DNA of 57,592 bases from Leptolyngbya sp. FACHB-8 (GCF_014695575.1 NZ_JACJOO010000036.1:1-57592), one strand, 5' to 3'; positions 18,801-27,213 are shown, counted from the first letter of the stretch. Numbers and translations: made by a program. Notes: generated from the letters alone by a model not told the origin.

Positions 18801-19063
18801 ACCTGGAGCCGTAGCCCCAGCCACCGCACCCGACGTCCCTTTTCCCAGGCGACATGACGGCGGGCATTGAGAGTAACGGATGCCCACTCACTCCACAGGT
18901 CGGATTGAGTGGCCTGCTCGGAAGAGAGGTTCTGGCCACTCTCGCGCCAAAACGACTGGACGTCCTGTTGGGTGAGAGCTCGCAGGTGAGCGATCGCCTC
19001 CTCTACGCCCCGAGGGGAATTTGCGACATCAAGGTTCGGCTGTCCGGCAGTTGATTGAGTCAT
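15848..19063 (-). CDS. Glycoside hydrolase family 38 alpha-mannosidase
   Basis: The 1071-aa length is typical of long class II alpha-mannosidases. The catalytic domain begins ITLLGHAHLDLAWLWPVSDT (His/Asp zinc ligands in HAHLDLAW). It carries the catalytic nucleophile Asp366 in AWLPDSFGF, followed by the mid domain and the C-terminal beta-sandwich domains. An N-terminal jelly-roll domain precedes it. It should release terminal alpha-mannose from oligosaccharides in the cytoplasm, since there is no signal peptide. The last few codons and the stop are supplied by the R3 repeat at the 3' end, with the R1 insertion starting immediately beyond. The open frame starts at ATG (MTQSTAGQ). Confidence 0.95.
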   Translation of the reverse strand: MTQSTAGQPNLDVANSPRGVEEAIAHLRALTQQDVQSFWRESGQNLSSEQATQSDLWSEWASVTLNARRHVAWEKGRRVRWLGLRLQVPETLAAYPLQGLTLRLALTWWAESAQIFIDGQLVQEGDLFDCSARILLREAVRPGESIAVALRLISPGHDDGALVRSVCLYERPDHSLEPCPEPGFVADELAVLQRYTEAFAPDRVNLEEAVRSLDWLCVGDRHKFDQELVRLRDRLLPLSGALKQRQITLLGHAHLDLAWLWPVSDTWDAAERTFKSVLQLQSEFPELIFSHSSPALYAWLEAHRPALFEAIRQQVTTGRWEVAAGLWVEPEFNVISGESLVRQVLYGQRYVEQKFGRKSAIAWLPDSFGFCWQLPQVLQQGGVRYFVTQKLRWNDSNPFPHEAFIWQAPDGTPIFSLHSAPIGEGIDPIKMTDYACTWERKTGLTEALWLIGVGDHGGGPSRDMLHLARRWQRSPFFPQLVFDTAEAFLDRAQAAIQPENLPLWNDELYLEYHRGCYTTHGDQKAWNTHCEVSLYEAELWASIATYLDRQPFPALALETAWKQVLFNQFHDILPGSAITQVYDDANPEWAAAAETASQIQQEALRAIAQHIALPDPPHSEARPVVVFNGLNWVRSEVVTLDLPLTGEDWQVWDLEGRAIASHGQPSSDKLTLSFQASAVPGVGYRSFWLIPCQQGAETQPSGFPPSFQLENQYLRVQVDPRTGFLASIFDKRQGREVLSGPGNELQAFQDSGQYWDAWNIDPAYEQHRLPAPQLAKLEEVHQTALGSSIRAVWKLGQSQLEQRYRLPVHSAVLYIDTEVDWQETHVLLKAAFPIAVVGDRFTREIPFGAMTHPTQPVTPEEQAKWEVPALRWVDMSDQQSGVSLLTGYKHGVDVKPGQMRLSLLRSPLFPNPIADRGHHQFTYAIAPHSGSWQTAQIVQRAYELNQPMVAFVEKNTPAVSPTLPSIHTLLKLPGENLILSALKLSEEHSNRWILRCYECLGEVGAGLEAQWAIPTGTADVSNPQPLTLEPITLLETSDETPDTQSTISLRPWQVQTFQFAPPSPYSAVRVD

Positions 19064-19073
19064 TAATCTTGTA

Positions 19074-19136
19074 GGGTTAGGGCATTAGGGTGGGTGGAGG
19101 TATTGCCCCACTCACGTCTGATGCCCTAACTAACCC
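19074..19136. repeat. R4 inverted repeat, copy a
   Basis: The ends GGGTTAGGGCAT and ATGCCCTAACTAACCC pair around a partly paired GTGGG/CCCAC centre. The ends resemble those of the perfect palindrome at 27010-27080 (TTAGGGCATCAGG / CCTGATGCCCTAA). It sits 10 bp upstream of the alpha-mannosidase start. Confidence 0.75.
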
Positions 19137-19318
19137 GCCAAAGGTTATAAGATCAGGTCAGAATGCGCTGTAGGGCGCGGACTCGCACTCAAGGGAATGG
19201 TTGAAGCGTTGATCGTGGCTTTGCCCAACAAACAATCAACGCCCTGCTTGTTCAAACAAACTCTAAAGGGTTGCGGGAACCGTGTCTAGAGGCGAGGTCA
19301 CCGCTCAGATTGCTTCCT

Positions 19319-20485
19319 ATGCCCTCTTCTGGTCGTTTCCAAAGCCGTGTGCTGAGCGAGATTTCTCGCCAGAGTCTCAAGTTGCGCGATCGCCTCGAAC
19401 GTTTGGTGCGTCATACTCGCATGGCTGCTACCTGGACTGCGCAGGTGTTGCTGTATCCCATTTATGTTGGCTTCCAATCCCTGCGCATGGCCTCTCGTCA
19501 GCTGAGCCAGGCGAGCCATAGTCCCCGCTCCCCGCTCAAGGCTTTGGTGGCAGCTTTTCGCCGTGTCACTGGGCAACCGACCTCTCCTCCGGCAAAACCC
19601 CTATCTGCTTCAACCCCCATTTTTAGAGCCCTGGCGGCCGTGGAAGAACTGGGCTTACCCCTGGCTTTGCCGCTTGCAGATGAGGTTTTAGGGCAACTTC
19701 CATCCAGGCAATCCCGAGCCCTCCCTGGCACTTTAGCTATGGCGAAAGGCCAGGGATCGTCTGCTGTGGCAGCCCCTACTGTCACAGTCCGTGCCCTTGC
19801 CTCTAGTCTGGAAACCCGTTCCCTGGTGTTGATTTCTCCGGAGAACGAAGTTCTGGATGTGTTGACTCCAGACCAGCATGATTTCTTGCGACGGCGCATT
19901 GCTGATGCCCTGGCAGATTATTGGCGCGATCGCCGCGAACTAACCCTGGCAGAAGCTCGAGTGCTCCCCCTTCCTCCGCCCTTGATATCGGACAACTTGC
20001 TGGCCCCGGTGAAGTGGTTTTATCAACTGATGACCTGGGAACAGCGGAGTGCTGTGGCGATCGCCGTTGATCTCTTTCAGGAAGCAACCTTAGCCTTTTA
20101 TTTCTCCACCCTTGAGAAAGCAGAACTCGCCGCTTTACCCCATGAGCCTGTCCAGAATTCCCAAGCGCTAATATATTCGCCGTCCCGGTGGCCTGTGGTT
20201 GCTGCTGGCCCCGGTGCCTTGCTGAGCCAGGAGCCAGAACCATCGGAAACGGCATTGGTGTCGGCTACAGGGCAGGGAACGGTTATACCCCATAGCCGAG
20301 AAAGTACAACGGTTTCAACTCAAATCAACAATGCCCTGCAACCCTACATTGAGACGCAGGCTCAATTAGTCGCCTATGAGCAGCACCCTCTAGAGCGCCT
20401 GCTGCAATGGTTAGATCGGGGTATGTTGTGGCTGGAGAATCAGGTGACTCGATTGCAGCACTGGTGGAAACAATTTCAGCGCTAA
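19319..20485 (+). CDS. Cyanobacterial hypothetical protein
   Basis: I do not recognise a named family. The ATG giving MPSSGRFQSRVLSEISRQSL (388 aa) is preferred over one 48 bp upstream, but neither has a clear ribosome-binding site. An N-terminal amphipathic helical region (about 1-60) carries a moderately hydrophobic stretch. A variable Pro/Ala linker follows. A more conserved-looking domain covers about 155-265 (SLVLISPENEVLDVLTPDQHDFLRRRIADA...YWRDRR). A helical C terminus ends LQHWWKQFQ. It may be membrane associated. It runs in the same direction as psbI, 77 bp downstream. Confidence 0.6.
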   Translation: MPSSGRFQSRVLSEISRQSLKLRDRLERLVRHTRMAATWTAQVLLYPIYVGFQSLRMASRQLSQASHSPRSPLKALVAAFRRVTGQPTSPPAKPLSASTPIFRALAAVEELGLPLALPLADEVLGQLPSRQSRALPGTLAMAKGQGSSAVAAPTVTVRALASSLETRSLVLISPENEVLDVLTPDQHDFLRRRIADALADYWRDRRELTLAEARVLPLPPPLISDNLLAPVKWFYQLMTWEQRSAVAIAVDLFQEATLAFYFSTLEKAELAALPHEPVQNSQALIYSPSRWPVVAAGPGALLSQEPEPSETALVSATGQGTVIPHSRESTTVSTQINNALQPYIETQAQLVAYEQHPLERLLQWLDRGMLWLENQVTRLQHWWKQFQR

Positions 20486-20562
20486 AGCGTCCTAAAGCAT
20501 GTCCTGCAAAATCAGGCCCATCTTCCTATAAGATAAGGGAGCCTGTTTTTTGAGAAGATCCC

Positions 20563-20679
20563 ATGCTGACGCTCAAAGTCGTTGTTTATATCGTTGTTTC
20601 TTTCTTTATTGCGCTGTTTGTATTCGGTTTTCTGTCAAATGATCCGGCTCGCAACCCAAATCGTCAGGATCTGGAATAA
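20563..20679 (+). CDS. psbI: Photosystem II reaction centre protein PsbI
   Basis: A 38-codon ORF encodes [20 protein letters not shown] and then [18 protein letters not shown]. It is a single lumen/stroma-spanning helix with the invariant FGFLSxDPxRNPxRxD tail of PsbI. The length (38 aa) matches the family exactly. PsbI is a low-mass subunit bound to D1 that helps early PSII reaction-centre assembly. A GAGAAG-like ribosome-binding site lies 8 nt upstream. It is easily missed because of its size. Confidence 0.97.
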   Translation: MLTLKVVVYIVVSFFIALFVFGFLSNDPARNPNRQDLE

Positions 20680-20731
20680 TTCCAGAGAGCTTGCGATCGC
20701 AGACCCCTAACCATGGTTCTGCGAAACTTCC

Positions 20732-20756
20732 AGGCCCTATCTTTAGGGCTATTTTG
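20732..20756 (+). terminator. Possible terminator of psbI
   Basis: The stem AGGCCCTA / TAGGGCT (one bulged base) is followed by ATTTTGTTGT, about 50 bp after the psbI stop. It lies within the upstream in-frame segment of the OstA-like gene, so one of the two readings may be fortuitous. Confidence 0.5.
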
Positions 20757-20775
20757 TTGTCTGTGTGTGTGAGGT

Positions 20776-23700
20776 ATGCCCCATTCGGTTCCGCCGCCAG
20801 CGCCACCCCCTATTGTTCATGTCCTGTCCCCGGAGACGGCCAACAAAGCCTTTACGGCGGCCCATCAGCCTGCAGCACCAGACACTCCTATACAGGATCC
20901 TCTGGTGGTGGAGCGGGTGCATGTCCCTGAACCTTCAGCCCCAGCCAGTGCAGTATCCTCTGCTCCTGCTGAGACACCGGCTGCACCCCGTCCCCGCTAC
21001 GATCGACCTGATACACCCCGTACGGTTGCGATCGCCCCTGAGATCGCCGCGCTAGACAAATCAACGAACACGCCGTCTGCTCGCGCTCGCTACCGCCGCC
21101 CTGAGGCTGTGGATGCGGCGATCGCGCCTGAAGTGGCCGCGCCTGAAGCCAGCACCTCCGGTGATAGGCTTCGGTCTCACCATGGCCAGGAGGCGGCAAA
21201 TGCTTCGGTGGTCGCCCCAGCAGCACCTGTCATTCCAGAGGCACCTTCTGAGCCAGACGCCACCGTCCTGAACGAACCACCACCGCGCCGTCGCGATAAC
21301 CGGGCTGAAGCAGTGCCTGCGCTGGCCACCTCTACAGAAAACCCGGTAGACATCGCATCAAGCCAATCGCAATCCGTTCCCCGGCAGTTTGGGAGCGGGC
21401 CCATCCCGTCCCTTTATTCTGAGGCAGGCGCTCCGGCCCCTGGGGAGCCGGTGCCGGCAGAGGAAGCTTCGCCACGTCAACGTCCTGTTTTTCGGCGGCG
21501 CGAAAGCTATCCCATTCCGCCCTTGTATTCAGAGCAGGCGAACCTGGCGGGCGATCGCAGTCGAGCCTCTGAGTTGGGTGGGCCCATTGGAATTAGCCTG
21601 GATGATCTTTTTCCAGTAGCGCCACCTCCCGAGATCTCTGTTGGGGTTACCCCCATTGCCGCCCCCCGCCAAGAGTCGCTGGGGGAGGAACAGGTGGTGA
21701 GCCTGGCTGGAAGCACAGTGTTATTACCGATGCTGCAGGAATTGCAGCAACTTTCGGGTGCTACGATTGTGGCCCAGAGCCGACAGGATGTATCCCAGCG
21801 ACAAATCCTCACCATTCCAGAGGAGGATGAACCCGGTTCAGCAGAAACGGGGATTCCCGAAGATTTGCAGGTGCCCGATGACGAAACCTCCGACACGGAG
21901 ACGCAGGAACCGAGTCCAGATGATAGCGAAACGGTCTCCCCTGACGGAGTAGATGACTCTCCCGAGGGAAATGCTTCAGAGGAAAATACTGCCCCTGATA
22001 CCGATAATGCAGAGAATGAGGATAGCGATCCTACGGCCGCTTCACCCACGGGCGAGGCGACAGACGAAGTAACAGTCGCCCTCCCTCCCGATGTTCTAGA
22101 GATAGATTCCGACTACCTGGACTATGACACCCTGCGAGAGGTGTTTTACGCCGAGGGTAATGTGGAGATGCGCTTCCGGCAGGCAGTGCTGACGGCCGAT
22201 CGCATGCGCATTAATATGAGCAATCGGCAAGCGGTAGCGGAAGGCAATGTCGTCTTTACCCGAGGGGATCAGATCCTGCTGGGCAATCGCCTGGACTACA
22301 ACATCGTTCAGGGTGCAGGTAACGTTACCGGGGTACGGGGAGAAGTATACCTGCCGACCTCAGGGCAAGATCTGACAATTCTTCCGAATGACGTCGGCGC
22401 TCAGGCTCTGCCGAGTCGTCCGTTGTCGGGTACGATCACCCAGGGGCAACCCGATAATCCGGTTGCTGGGCAGGGTGGGATTCAGATAGGAGTTGGGACG
22501 GCAGGTCGAGGCAGCGGGGCTCTGGGGTTGGGCCAGTTTGGTGGAGAAATTCGGCGTTTTCGATTTGAGGCAGACACGGCAGAATTCTATCCCAATGGCT
22601 GGACTGCCACCAATGTACGCCTGACCAACGACCCCTTTTCGCCGCCCGAACTAGAGTTGCGATCGCCCTATGTCACCTACACACGGCTCTCACCTCTACG
22701 TGCTGAAATACGGGCTCGTAACCCCCAAGTTGTCTTTGACCAGAATTTTCGGCTACCTCTATTTCAAGACCGCATCATTATTTCCAGCGAACGGCGCAAT
22801 AATACGCCTCTGGCTCAGATTGGCTATGACGATAACTTAGGCGGATTCTTCCTGGAACGGCCAATCAACCTCATATCTACAAGCCGCGCGAATTTTTCTA
22901 TTTCGCCGCTGATTTTGGTGCAGCGGGCTGTTGAAGATAATGGCTTCAACATTTTCGACCCTAGCAGCTTGGGGCTGACCACTCGCCTTGATTATGAGTT
23001 TGGCCCCCAAACCATCCTCACTTGGCGAGCCGTATTGGAGAGCTTAGCCTTTGACAATCTGGAGGAACAGGTGCGCACTAGTCTGCGCTTGCGTCAGGGC
23101 ATTGGCAACCACCAACTCAGCTTAGAGTATGCTTACCGCAATCGATTCTTCAATGGTTCTCTTGGTTTCCAGGAGGTCGATAGTAGTCTTGGCTTCGTCC
23201 TCACCTCACCAAACTTTGTGCTGGGGGACTCGCGTATCAACCTGAGCTATCAAGCAGGTGCACAATACATTAGAGCTAACACAGACAGAGACGATTTGAT
23301 AGAAAGTCGCCGACGCATTGCTCCTGTTAGATTGTACCGGGCTCAGGGGAGTGTGGCATTGAGTCGAGGGTTCTCCCTTTGGCAGGGGCGGCCGTTACCC
23401 AGCACTCGGGACCAGGGGTTACGCTTTACCTCTGTGCCTGTTGTTCCGTTCCTGCGGTTAGTCGGTAGCGCGCGGGGTGTCTTTAGTGCGTACAGCAGTG
23501 ATGATACTCAGGCGACTTTGACCGGTAGCCTGAGTCTGCGAGGGCAGTTTGGCCACTTCGCACGAAACACACTGGACTATACGGCATTTAATGTGACCTT
23601 CTCAGAAACTCTTGGGGAAGGGGAATCGCCGTTCCGATTCGACCGGGCTGTTGATCGGACCGTGTTGTCTCTTGGATTTTTGCAACAAATCTATGGCCCT

Positions 23701-23940
23701 TTCCGTTTTGGAGTTCAAGCTTCCTTTAACCTGGATCGGAGCGATCCTATCGACACCGTTTATACTTTGGAGTACAGCCGTCGAACTTATTCCATAACGC
23801 TCCGTTATAGCCCGATACGAGAATCGGGTTCCCTCAGTCTACAAATCAATGAATTTGATTGGAATAACCTACGGGATCCCTTCTCAGGGCCGACGGGGGC
23901 TGTTACGGTAGAGTCGGGTGTTCCGCTCTCGAACGATTAA
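20776..23940 (+). CDS. OstA/LptD-like outer-membrane beta-barrel protein (DUF3769)
   Basis: This 1054-aa protein has a long Pro/Ala/Glu-rich disordered N-terminal half (about 1-430). An OstA/LptA-like jelly-roll (about 435-530: VFYAEGNVEMRFRQAVLTAD, then GNVVFTRGDQILLG) and a C-terminal beta-barrel of alternating strands (about 560-1054) follow. This is the layout of the cyanobacterial LptD counterpart, which would insert LPS into the outer membrane. The annotated start MPHSVPPPAP lacks a signal peptide. Directly upstream in the same frame, 20713-20769 encodes MVLRNFQALSLGLFCCLCV, which looks like a signal peptide. A TGA at 20770 separates the two. So either translation starts at 20776 and export uses an unusual route, or the gene carries a nonsense mutation or sequencing error. 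Confidence 0.85.
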   Translation: MPHSVPPPAPPPIVHVLSPETANKAFTAAHQPAAPDTPIQDPLVVERVHVPEPSAPASAVSSAPAETPAAPRPRYDRPDTPRTVAIAPEIAALDKSTNTPSARARYRRPEAVDAAIAPEVAAPEASTSGDRLRSHHGQEAANASVVAPAAPVIPEAPSEPDATVLNEPPPRRRDNRAEAVPALATSTENPVDIASSQSQSVPRQFGSGPIPSLYSEAGAPAPGEPVPAEEASPRQRPVFRRRESYPIPPLYSEQANLAGDRSRASELGGPIGISLDDLFPVAPPPEISVGVTPIAAPRQESLGEEQVVSLAGSTVLLPMLQELQQLSGATIVAQSRQDVSQRQILTIPEEDEPGSAETGIPEDLQVPDDETSDTETQEPSPDDSETVSPDGVDDSPEGNASEENTAPDTDNAENEDSDPTAASPTGEATDEVTVALPPDVLEIDSDYLDYDTLREVFYAEGNVEMRFRQAVLTADRMRINMSNRQAVAEGNVVFTRGDQILLGNRLDYNIVQGAGNVTGVRGEVYLPTSGQDLTILPNDVGAQALPSRPLSGTITQGQPDNPVAGQGGIQIGVGTAGRGSGALGLGQFGGEIRRFRFEADTAEFYPNGWTATNVRLTNDPFSPPELELRSPYVTYTRLSPLRAEIRARNPQVVFDQNFRLPLFQDRIIISSERRNNTPLAQIGYDDNLGGFFLERPINLISTSRANFSISPLILVQRAVEDNGFNIFDPSSLGLTTRLDYEFGPQTILTWRAVLESLAFDNLEEQVRTSLRLRQGIGNHQLSLEYAYRNRFFNGSLGFQEVDSSLGFVLTSPNFVLGDSRINLSYQAGAQYIRANTDRDDLIESRRRIAPVRLYRAQGSVALSRGFSLWQGRPLPSTRDQGLRFTSVPVVPFLRLVGSARGVFSAYSSDDTQATLTGSLSLRGQFGHFARNTLDYTAFNVTFSETLGEGESPFRFDRAVDRTVLSLGFLQQIYGPFRFGVQASFNLDRSDPIDTVYTLEYSRRTYSITLRYSPIRESGSLSLQINEFDWNNLRDPFSGPTGAVTVESGVPLSND

Positions 23941-23961
23941 TCTGCATGGGCCATCGCAATT

Positions 23962-24645
23962 ATGATGGAAGCATCCCAGGATCCAACGGCGATTGCGGCA
24001 GCCGATTTACTTGATCGGTATGGTTTTGATGTGGGCGCTTTTAGTGCCCAACAACTGGTCGGTTATTGGCTGCGCAGCTATCCGGCTATCTGGGTACGGG
24101 CAGCAGTGGTAGAAGCTCTGTATCAGGGCCGCTATAAGTCTGTTTCGGTGGGGCAGATCTTAGCCATTTGGAAGCGGCGCGGCCAGCCTATTTATCACTT
24201 CAACTTCGAATTTGAGCGGATGATCTGTGGGAATATTTCCCGTATTTCTACCCAAGAATTGCTATCTGATTTCTCTGCAGCTGATACAACTGGCACTCCT
24301 GCTGAATCGGGAGTTTCCGAAGAACCATCGGTTGTTAGCGAAATTGTAGCTAATGAATCTCAGCACTCTGAGCTACCAGAACCTATCGAACTACCCTTAT
24401 CTGAGGGGGTCTCTCCACAGCGGGAGTTGGAGGCAATTTCTCTGGGAGCGTTAGAGCAGAATGCTGACAGCTCTATCCCAGCGACAGACGACTCGTCCTC
24501 TGGCCTGGAACTCTTAACCCGTGAAAATTCATGGGGGAAGAACCAGGAAGGGGTTCAACATCCGATTCACCAATTTGTGCCCGATCCCGAAATTTCGATG
24601 TTTTACGAAAAGTTACGGGCCGTTGCTCAGGATCAACAGAACTAA
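23962..24645 (+). CDS. Cyanobacterial hypothetical protein downstream of the OstA-like gene
   Basis: This 227-aa protein starts 21 bp after the OstA-like gene and is probably cotranscribed with it. The conserved-looking part is residues 10-85 (LLDRYGFDVGAFSAQQLVGY, then WKRRGQPIYHFNFEFERMIC), a helical domain without catalytic motif. The remainder is acidic, Ser/Glu-rich and probably disordered, with a short conserved end (HQFVPDPEISMFYEKLRAV). Two ATGs in tandem are possible starts. It has no signal peptide. Function unknown. Confidence 0.7.
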   Translation: MMEASQDPTAIAAADLLDRYGFDVGAFSAQQLVGYWLRSYPAIWVRAAVVEALYQGRYKSVSVGQILAIWKRRGQPIYHFNFEFERMICGNISRISTQELLSDFSAADTTGTPAESGVSEEPSVVSEIVANESQHSELPEPIELPLSEGVSPQRELEAISLGALEQNADSSIPATDDSSSGLELLTRENSWGKNQEGVQHPIHQFVPDPEISMFYEKLRAVAQDQQN

Positions 24646-24651
24646 TTCTCC

Positions 24652-24760
24652 TGAGTTCGCGTTCAGGACTTTTTCAAGGGGTGCGCAGACCGCACACTAA
24701 ATGAGCACTCAGGATGCTTTAACCGAATTGAGGTTGATTCGGTTAAAGCATCCTGAGTGC
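24652..24760. repeat. Decayed R1-like sequence and 24-bp-arm hairpin
   Basis: 24652-24704 resembles the start and end of an R1 element (CCTGAGTTCGCGTTCAGG, then ACTAAATGAGCACT) with the middle lost. It runs into a perfect hairpin, 24705-24728 with 24737-24760, loop TGAGGTTG. Confidence 0.6.
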
Positions 24761-24814
24761 AATGGGTATTCTGAAGACAGCCATTCCCCTTCGCCGATTC
24801 GGAGCCTTTTCCCT

Positions 24815-25588
24815 ATGACGGTGCATGAGTGCCCAAAGTGCTCCCGGCCAATCGGAGCGCCTCTGTCGAGCGGGCGACAGGTATGTGCGGGATGTGGTTG
24901 GGCCAGCCACTCCAAGGTATCGGAAACTCAGAAGCGGGCAGCCGGGACGTCTATTTACCCCAATACCCCCCGGAATCTACTATTCTATGGCGTTGGCGTG
25001 TTGGTGGCCTTGCTGGCCGCGCTTTATTCATCAGATGGTTACCGGCTGACGTGTGAGAGGTCGCTCTCTACTCAAGGAGGGGTATGCCGGATAACTCAGT
25101 ACAACTATTTAGGGAAGACCCAAATGGTACGTGGTTTTCCGTCCTCGTCCCTGGTGTCGGCCCAGCTCCATGAAGAACGACGGGTTCGCCGTCGAAGGCG
25201 TCGAAGCGATTCCTCTTACACGCTCTACCACCTGATTTTGACAACCAAGGGTGGGGAGATCACAACTCCCCTCAGTTCCCGTAATCGCCACGAGATTGAA
25301 ACCGATGTTCAACAGGTGCAACGGTTTACAAGTGATCCCATTCAAACCCTTTTAAAGGTAGATGATCGCGGTACGCCCATGACCACTGCTGCAATTTTTA
25401 TAGGGGGGGGCAGTTCTTCTGGTCCACTACGTCCTATTACAGGTTCAAAAAGGGAGCTTTCCATTTCTCAATCAAAGCAACTCCAATTAAACCCTCGCCA
25501 TCTTTCTCAAGCCCTTGGTTTTGGGTGCGGGACGTGCATGCAAAATCAATGGCTTGAGAAAAATGGCGAGCATGTTCAAATAAAATAA
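24815..25588 (+). CDS. Zinc-ribbon membrane protein, function unknown
   Basis: The start MTVHECPKCSRPIG is chosen because GGAG lies 10 nt upstream and the earlier ATG at 24701 is inside repeat sequence. The 257-aa product begins with a CPKC...CAGC zinc ribbon (about residues 5-30). One transmembrane segment follows (LLFYGVGVLVALLAALYSS, about 60-80). A soluble domain comes next, containing an Arg-rich RRVRRRRRRSDSSYTLY stretch and a beta-rich region like a PH-type fold. The layout resembles small bacterial membrane proteins of unknown role. The C-terminal 60 residues look atypical and Gln/Ser-rich; the stop overlaps repeat R2b, so the end may have been altered by the repeat. Confidence 0.65.
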   Translation: MTVHECPKCSRPIGAPLSSGRQVCAGCGWASHSKVSETQKRAAGTSIYPNTPRNLLFYGVGVLVALLAALYSSDGYRLTCERSLSTQGGVCRITQYNYLGKTQMVRGFPSSSLVSAQLHEERRVRRRRRRSDSSYTLYHLILTTKGGEITTPLSSRNRHEIETDVQQVQRFTSDPIQTLLKVDDRGTPMTTAAIFIGGGSSSGPLRPITGSKRELSISQSKQLQLNPRHLSQALGFGCGTCMQNQWLEKNGEHVQIK

Positions 25589-25615
25589 CCTGTAGTTCTT
25601 TTTGTAATTACAGGT
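25587..25615. repeat. R2 repeat, copy b (short, degenerate)
   Basis: AACCTGTAGTTCTTTTTGTAA followed by TTACAGGT keeps the ends of R2 with the centre lost. It overlaps the stop codon of the preceding gene. Confidence 0.5.
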
Positions 25616-25731
25616 CGTTAAATGCATAATCCTAAAAACCTGTTTGAAAAGCTTGAGTCTCTACCGAAGAGTATGAAAAACCTCACCTTTTCAAACACTT
25701 TTTAATCAGCTTTTTAGAGAGAAATGAATTT

Positions 25732-26010
25732 ATGGATGAGTGGCAGGCGATCGCCCAATTTCTAGATGAATCTGGCTGTGTTACAGCGTGGCCTTCCAGA
25801 CGCAATCGCAAAGCTCAACGCCTGGTTTTGCAGTATCTCATTTCCAAATTTGACCCGACTCTGTTCTATACCGAAAAAGAAATTAACTACATTCTCAACC
25901 GGTATCATCGCTTTCAAGATCCGGCTCTACTCCGACGAGAAATGTTTGAAGCAGGCCTATTAAATCGCAAATTGAACGGTTCTGCGTACTGGATTCCATT
26001 TGATATGTAA
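25732..26010 (+). CDS. DUF2087 domain protein
   Basis: The 92-aa protein consists almost only of a DUF2087 domain. It shows the run of basic residues (RNRKAQRLVLQYLISKF), the YTEKEINYILNRYH motif, the pair of Arg in DPALLRREMFEAGLL, and the terminal aromatic YWIPF. In other bacteria this small winged-helix-like domain is often attached to GntR- or ArsR-type regulators, so a DNA-binding or regulatory role is plausible but not shown. Confidence 0.85.
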   Translation: MDEWQAIAQFLDESGCVTAWPSRRNRKAQRLVLQYLISKFDPTLFYTEKEINYILNRYHRFQDPALLRREMFEAGLLNRKLNGSAYWIPFDM

Positions 26011-26050
26011 TGCGACCTCTGGTTGAAGAATCATCCGCTTTGAAATCGAG

Positions 26051-26938
26051 TTATGGCAGTGGAGCTGCATCAAATCCTAGATGATTCGCTACAGGTCGTT
26101 CTCGCATAGGAATTTTGGTGTGAATGGGAGCATTTAGCACAACCGAACGCTCTCCTTCTGCCATAACCAATGTTGTAGACCCGCCACCATCTAAATTTAA
26201 CGCTGTATCAACCCCCAATTCCATTAGCAACTCTGCCATTTCGGCGGAGGTTACCCCTTCGCTGTAGCGAGGTTGCTTATCGTCAATCGCCACCAACCAC
26301 AGCGTTCTTCCTGCAGCATCCAACGCCACAACGGTTCGCGAATGTAATCCCTGGTCGATGTCATACTCGCTCAGTGGCATTGGCTGACCATCCTGAATAA
26401 GCAAATGACTGCCTGCAACCCCCTGATGTGTTCCTGTAGGACAGGTGTCGGCTTGGATCTGTGCGAGGTTATCGGCTGCAAAGCACAGAACGGGCCAGGA
26501 TGGCTCGGCTTTGGAATAGGGGGTACCGTTGGCGATCGCCTCTCCCACCGCATGCACTCGCTGCCCTGACTGGGGATAAAAATTCCACGGGGTTGCCTCT
26601 CGAAACTGATAGAAGAAGTTGGCATTTATCGCCAGCTTCAAACGAAATTCCTGCAAAAATTCGCTGGTTGTGCGGGCCGTTACTTCCGTCCGATCCTCGG
26701 CTACATTCCCCGGCGTGACCTGCACGCGGATGCCTGGCTCCATCAGATCAATCTCAACAATGTGAACCATAAGCGGACGAGGGAGCGATCGCACTTCTCT
26801 GCGATAGGTTATTCCCCGAAATAATGGCCGCTCCACATTCTCCCGCTCGGGTCGTTGCCCGTGCTTCCAGGCAAACCCCATCAGCGGTAACACTGCTAGC
26901 AAGGCTCCCAACCCTAACCCAATCCAACGGCTCACCAT
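26051..26938 (-). CDS. Exported phosphodiester glycosidase family protein (NAGPA/DUF2233)
   Basis: The 295-aa protein begins with a signal or anchor (MVSRWIGLGLGALLAVLPLM). The NAGPA-type domain spans about 70-290, with LAINANFFYQ, then the acidic VAIDDKQPRYSEGVTSAEMA and the conserved LNLDGGGSTTLVM motif. The family includes the GlcNAc-1-phosphodiester alpha-N-acetylglucosaminidase and bacterial exopolysaccharide or teichoic-acid-related enzymes. It should act in the periplasm on phosphodiester-linked sugars. The ATG at 26938 is used; GTG at 26947 is possible. Confidence 0.9.
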   Translation of the reverse strand: MVSRWIGLGLGALLAVLPLMGFAWKHGQRPERENVERPLFRGITYRREVRSLPRPLMVHIVEIDLMEPGIRVQVTPGNVAEDRTEVTARTTSEFLQEFRLKLAINANFFYQFREATPWNFYPQSGQRVHAVGEAIANGTPYSKAEPSWPVLCFAADNLAQIQADTCPTGTHQGVAGSHLLIQDGQPMPLSEYDIDQGLHSRTVVALDAAGRTLWLVAIDDKQPRYSEGVTSAEMAELLMELGVDTALNLDGGGSTTLVMAEGERSVVLNAPIHTKIPMRERPVANHLGFDAAPLP

Positions 26939-27009
26939 AATCCTCACTTAGCTAGAAAAGGTAGCGGGCCAACGCTAAAGCTGCACTGCCTACTCTATAT
27001 TGCTACTGT

Positions 27010-27080
27010 CCGGTTGATTAGGGCATCAGGAGCGATTGAAGGCATTGCCTTCAATCGCTCCTGATGCCCTAATCAACCGG
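27010..27080. repeat. 71-bp perfect palindrome (R4, copy b)
   Basis: The arms 27010-27044 and 27046-27080 are exact reverse complements (35 bp) around a single T. It lies between divergently transcribed genes, so it is not a terminator. Its TTAGGGCAT ends relate it to the repeat at 19074. Confidence 0.95.
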
Positions 27081-27213
27081 GCCAAGGCTATTAGTCTCAC
27101 CCCTCCACTACCTGATCCAACCCCTCCTCGATAGGCTAAACCCCTGCTCCCCTGCCCCACCACCCAATCCCTTGCTAAACTCAAATTCAGCACGTATCCC
27201 TAATTTCAGTACC

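Noticed and set aside
20691-21055. Two overlapping ORFs (20691-20930 and 20765-21055) at the start of the OstA-like gene
   Set aside because: They lie in other frames, have no family features, and overlap the coding sequence of the long protein.
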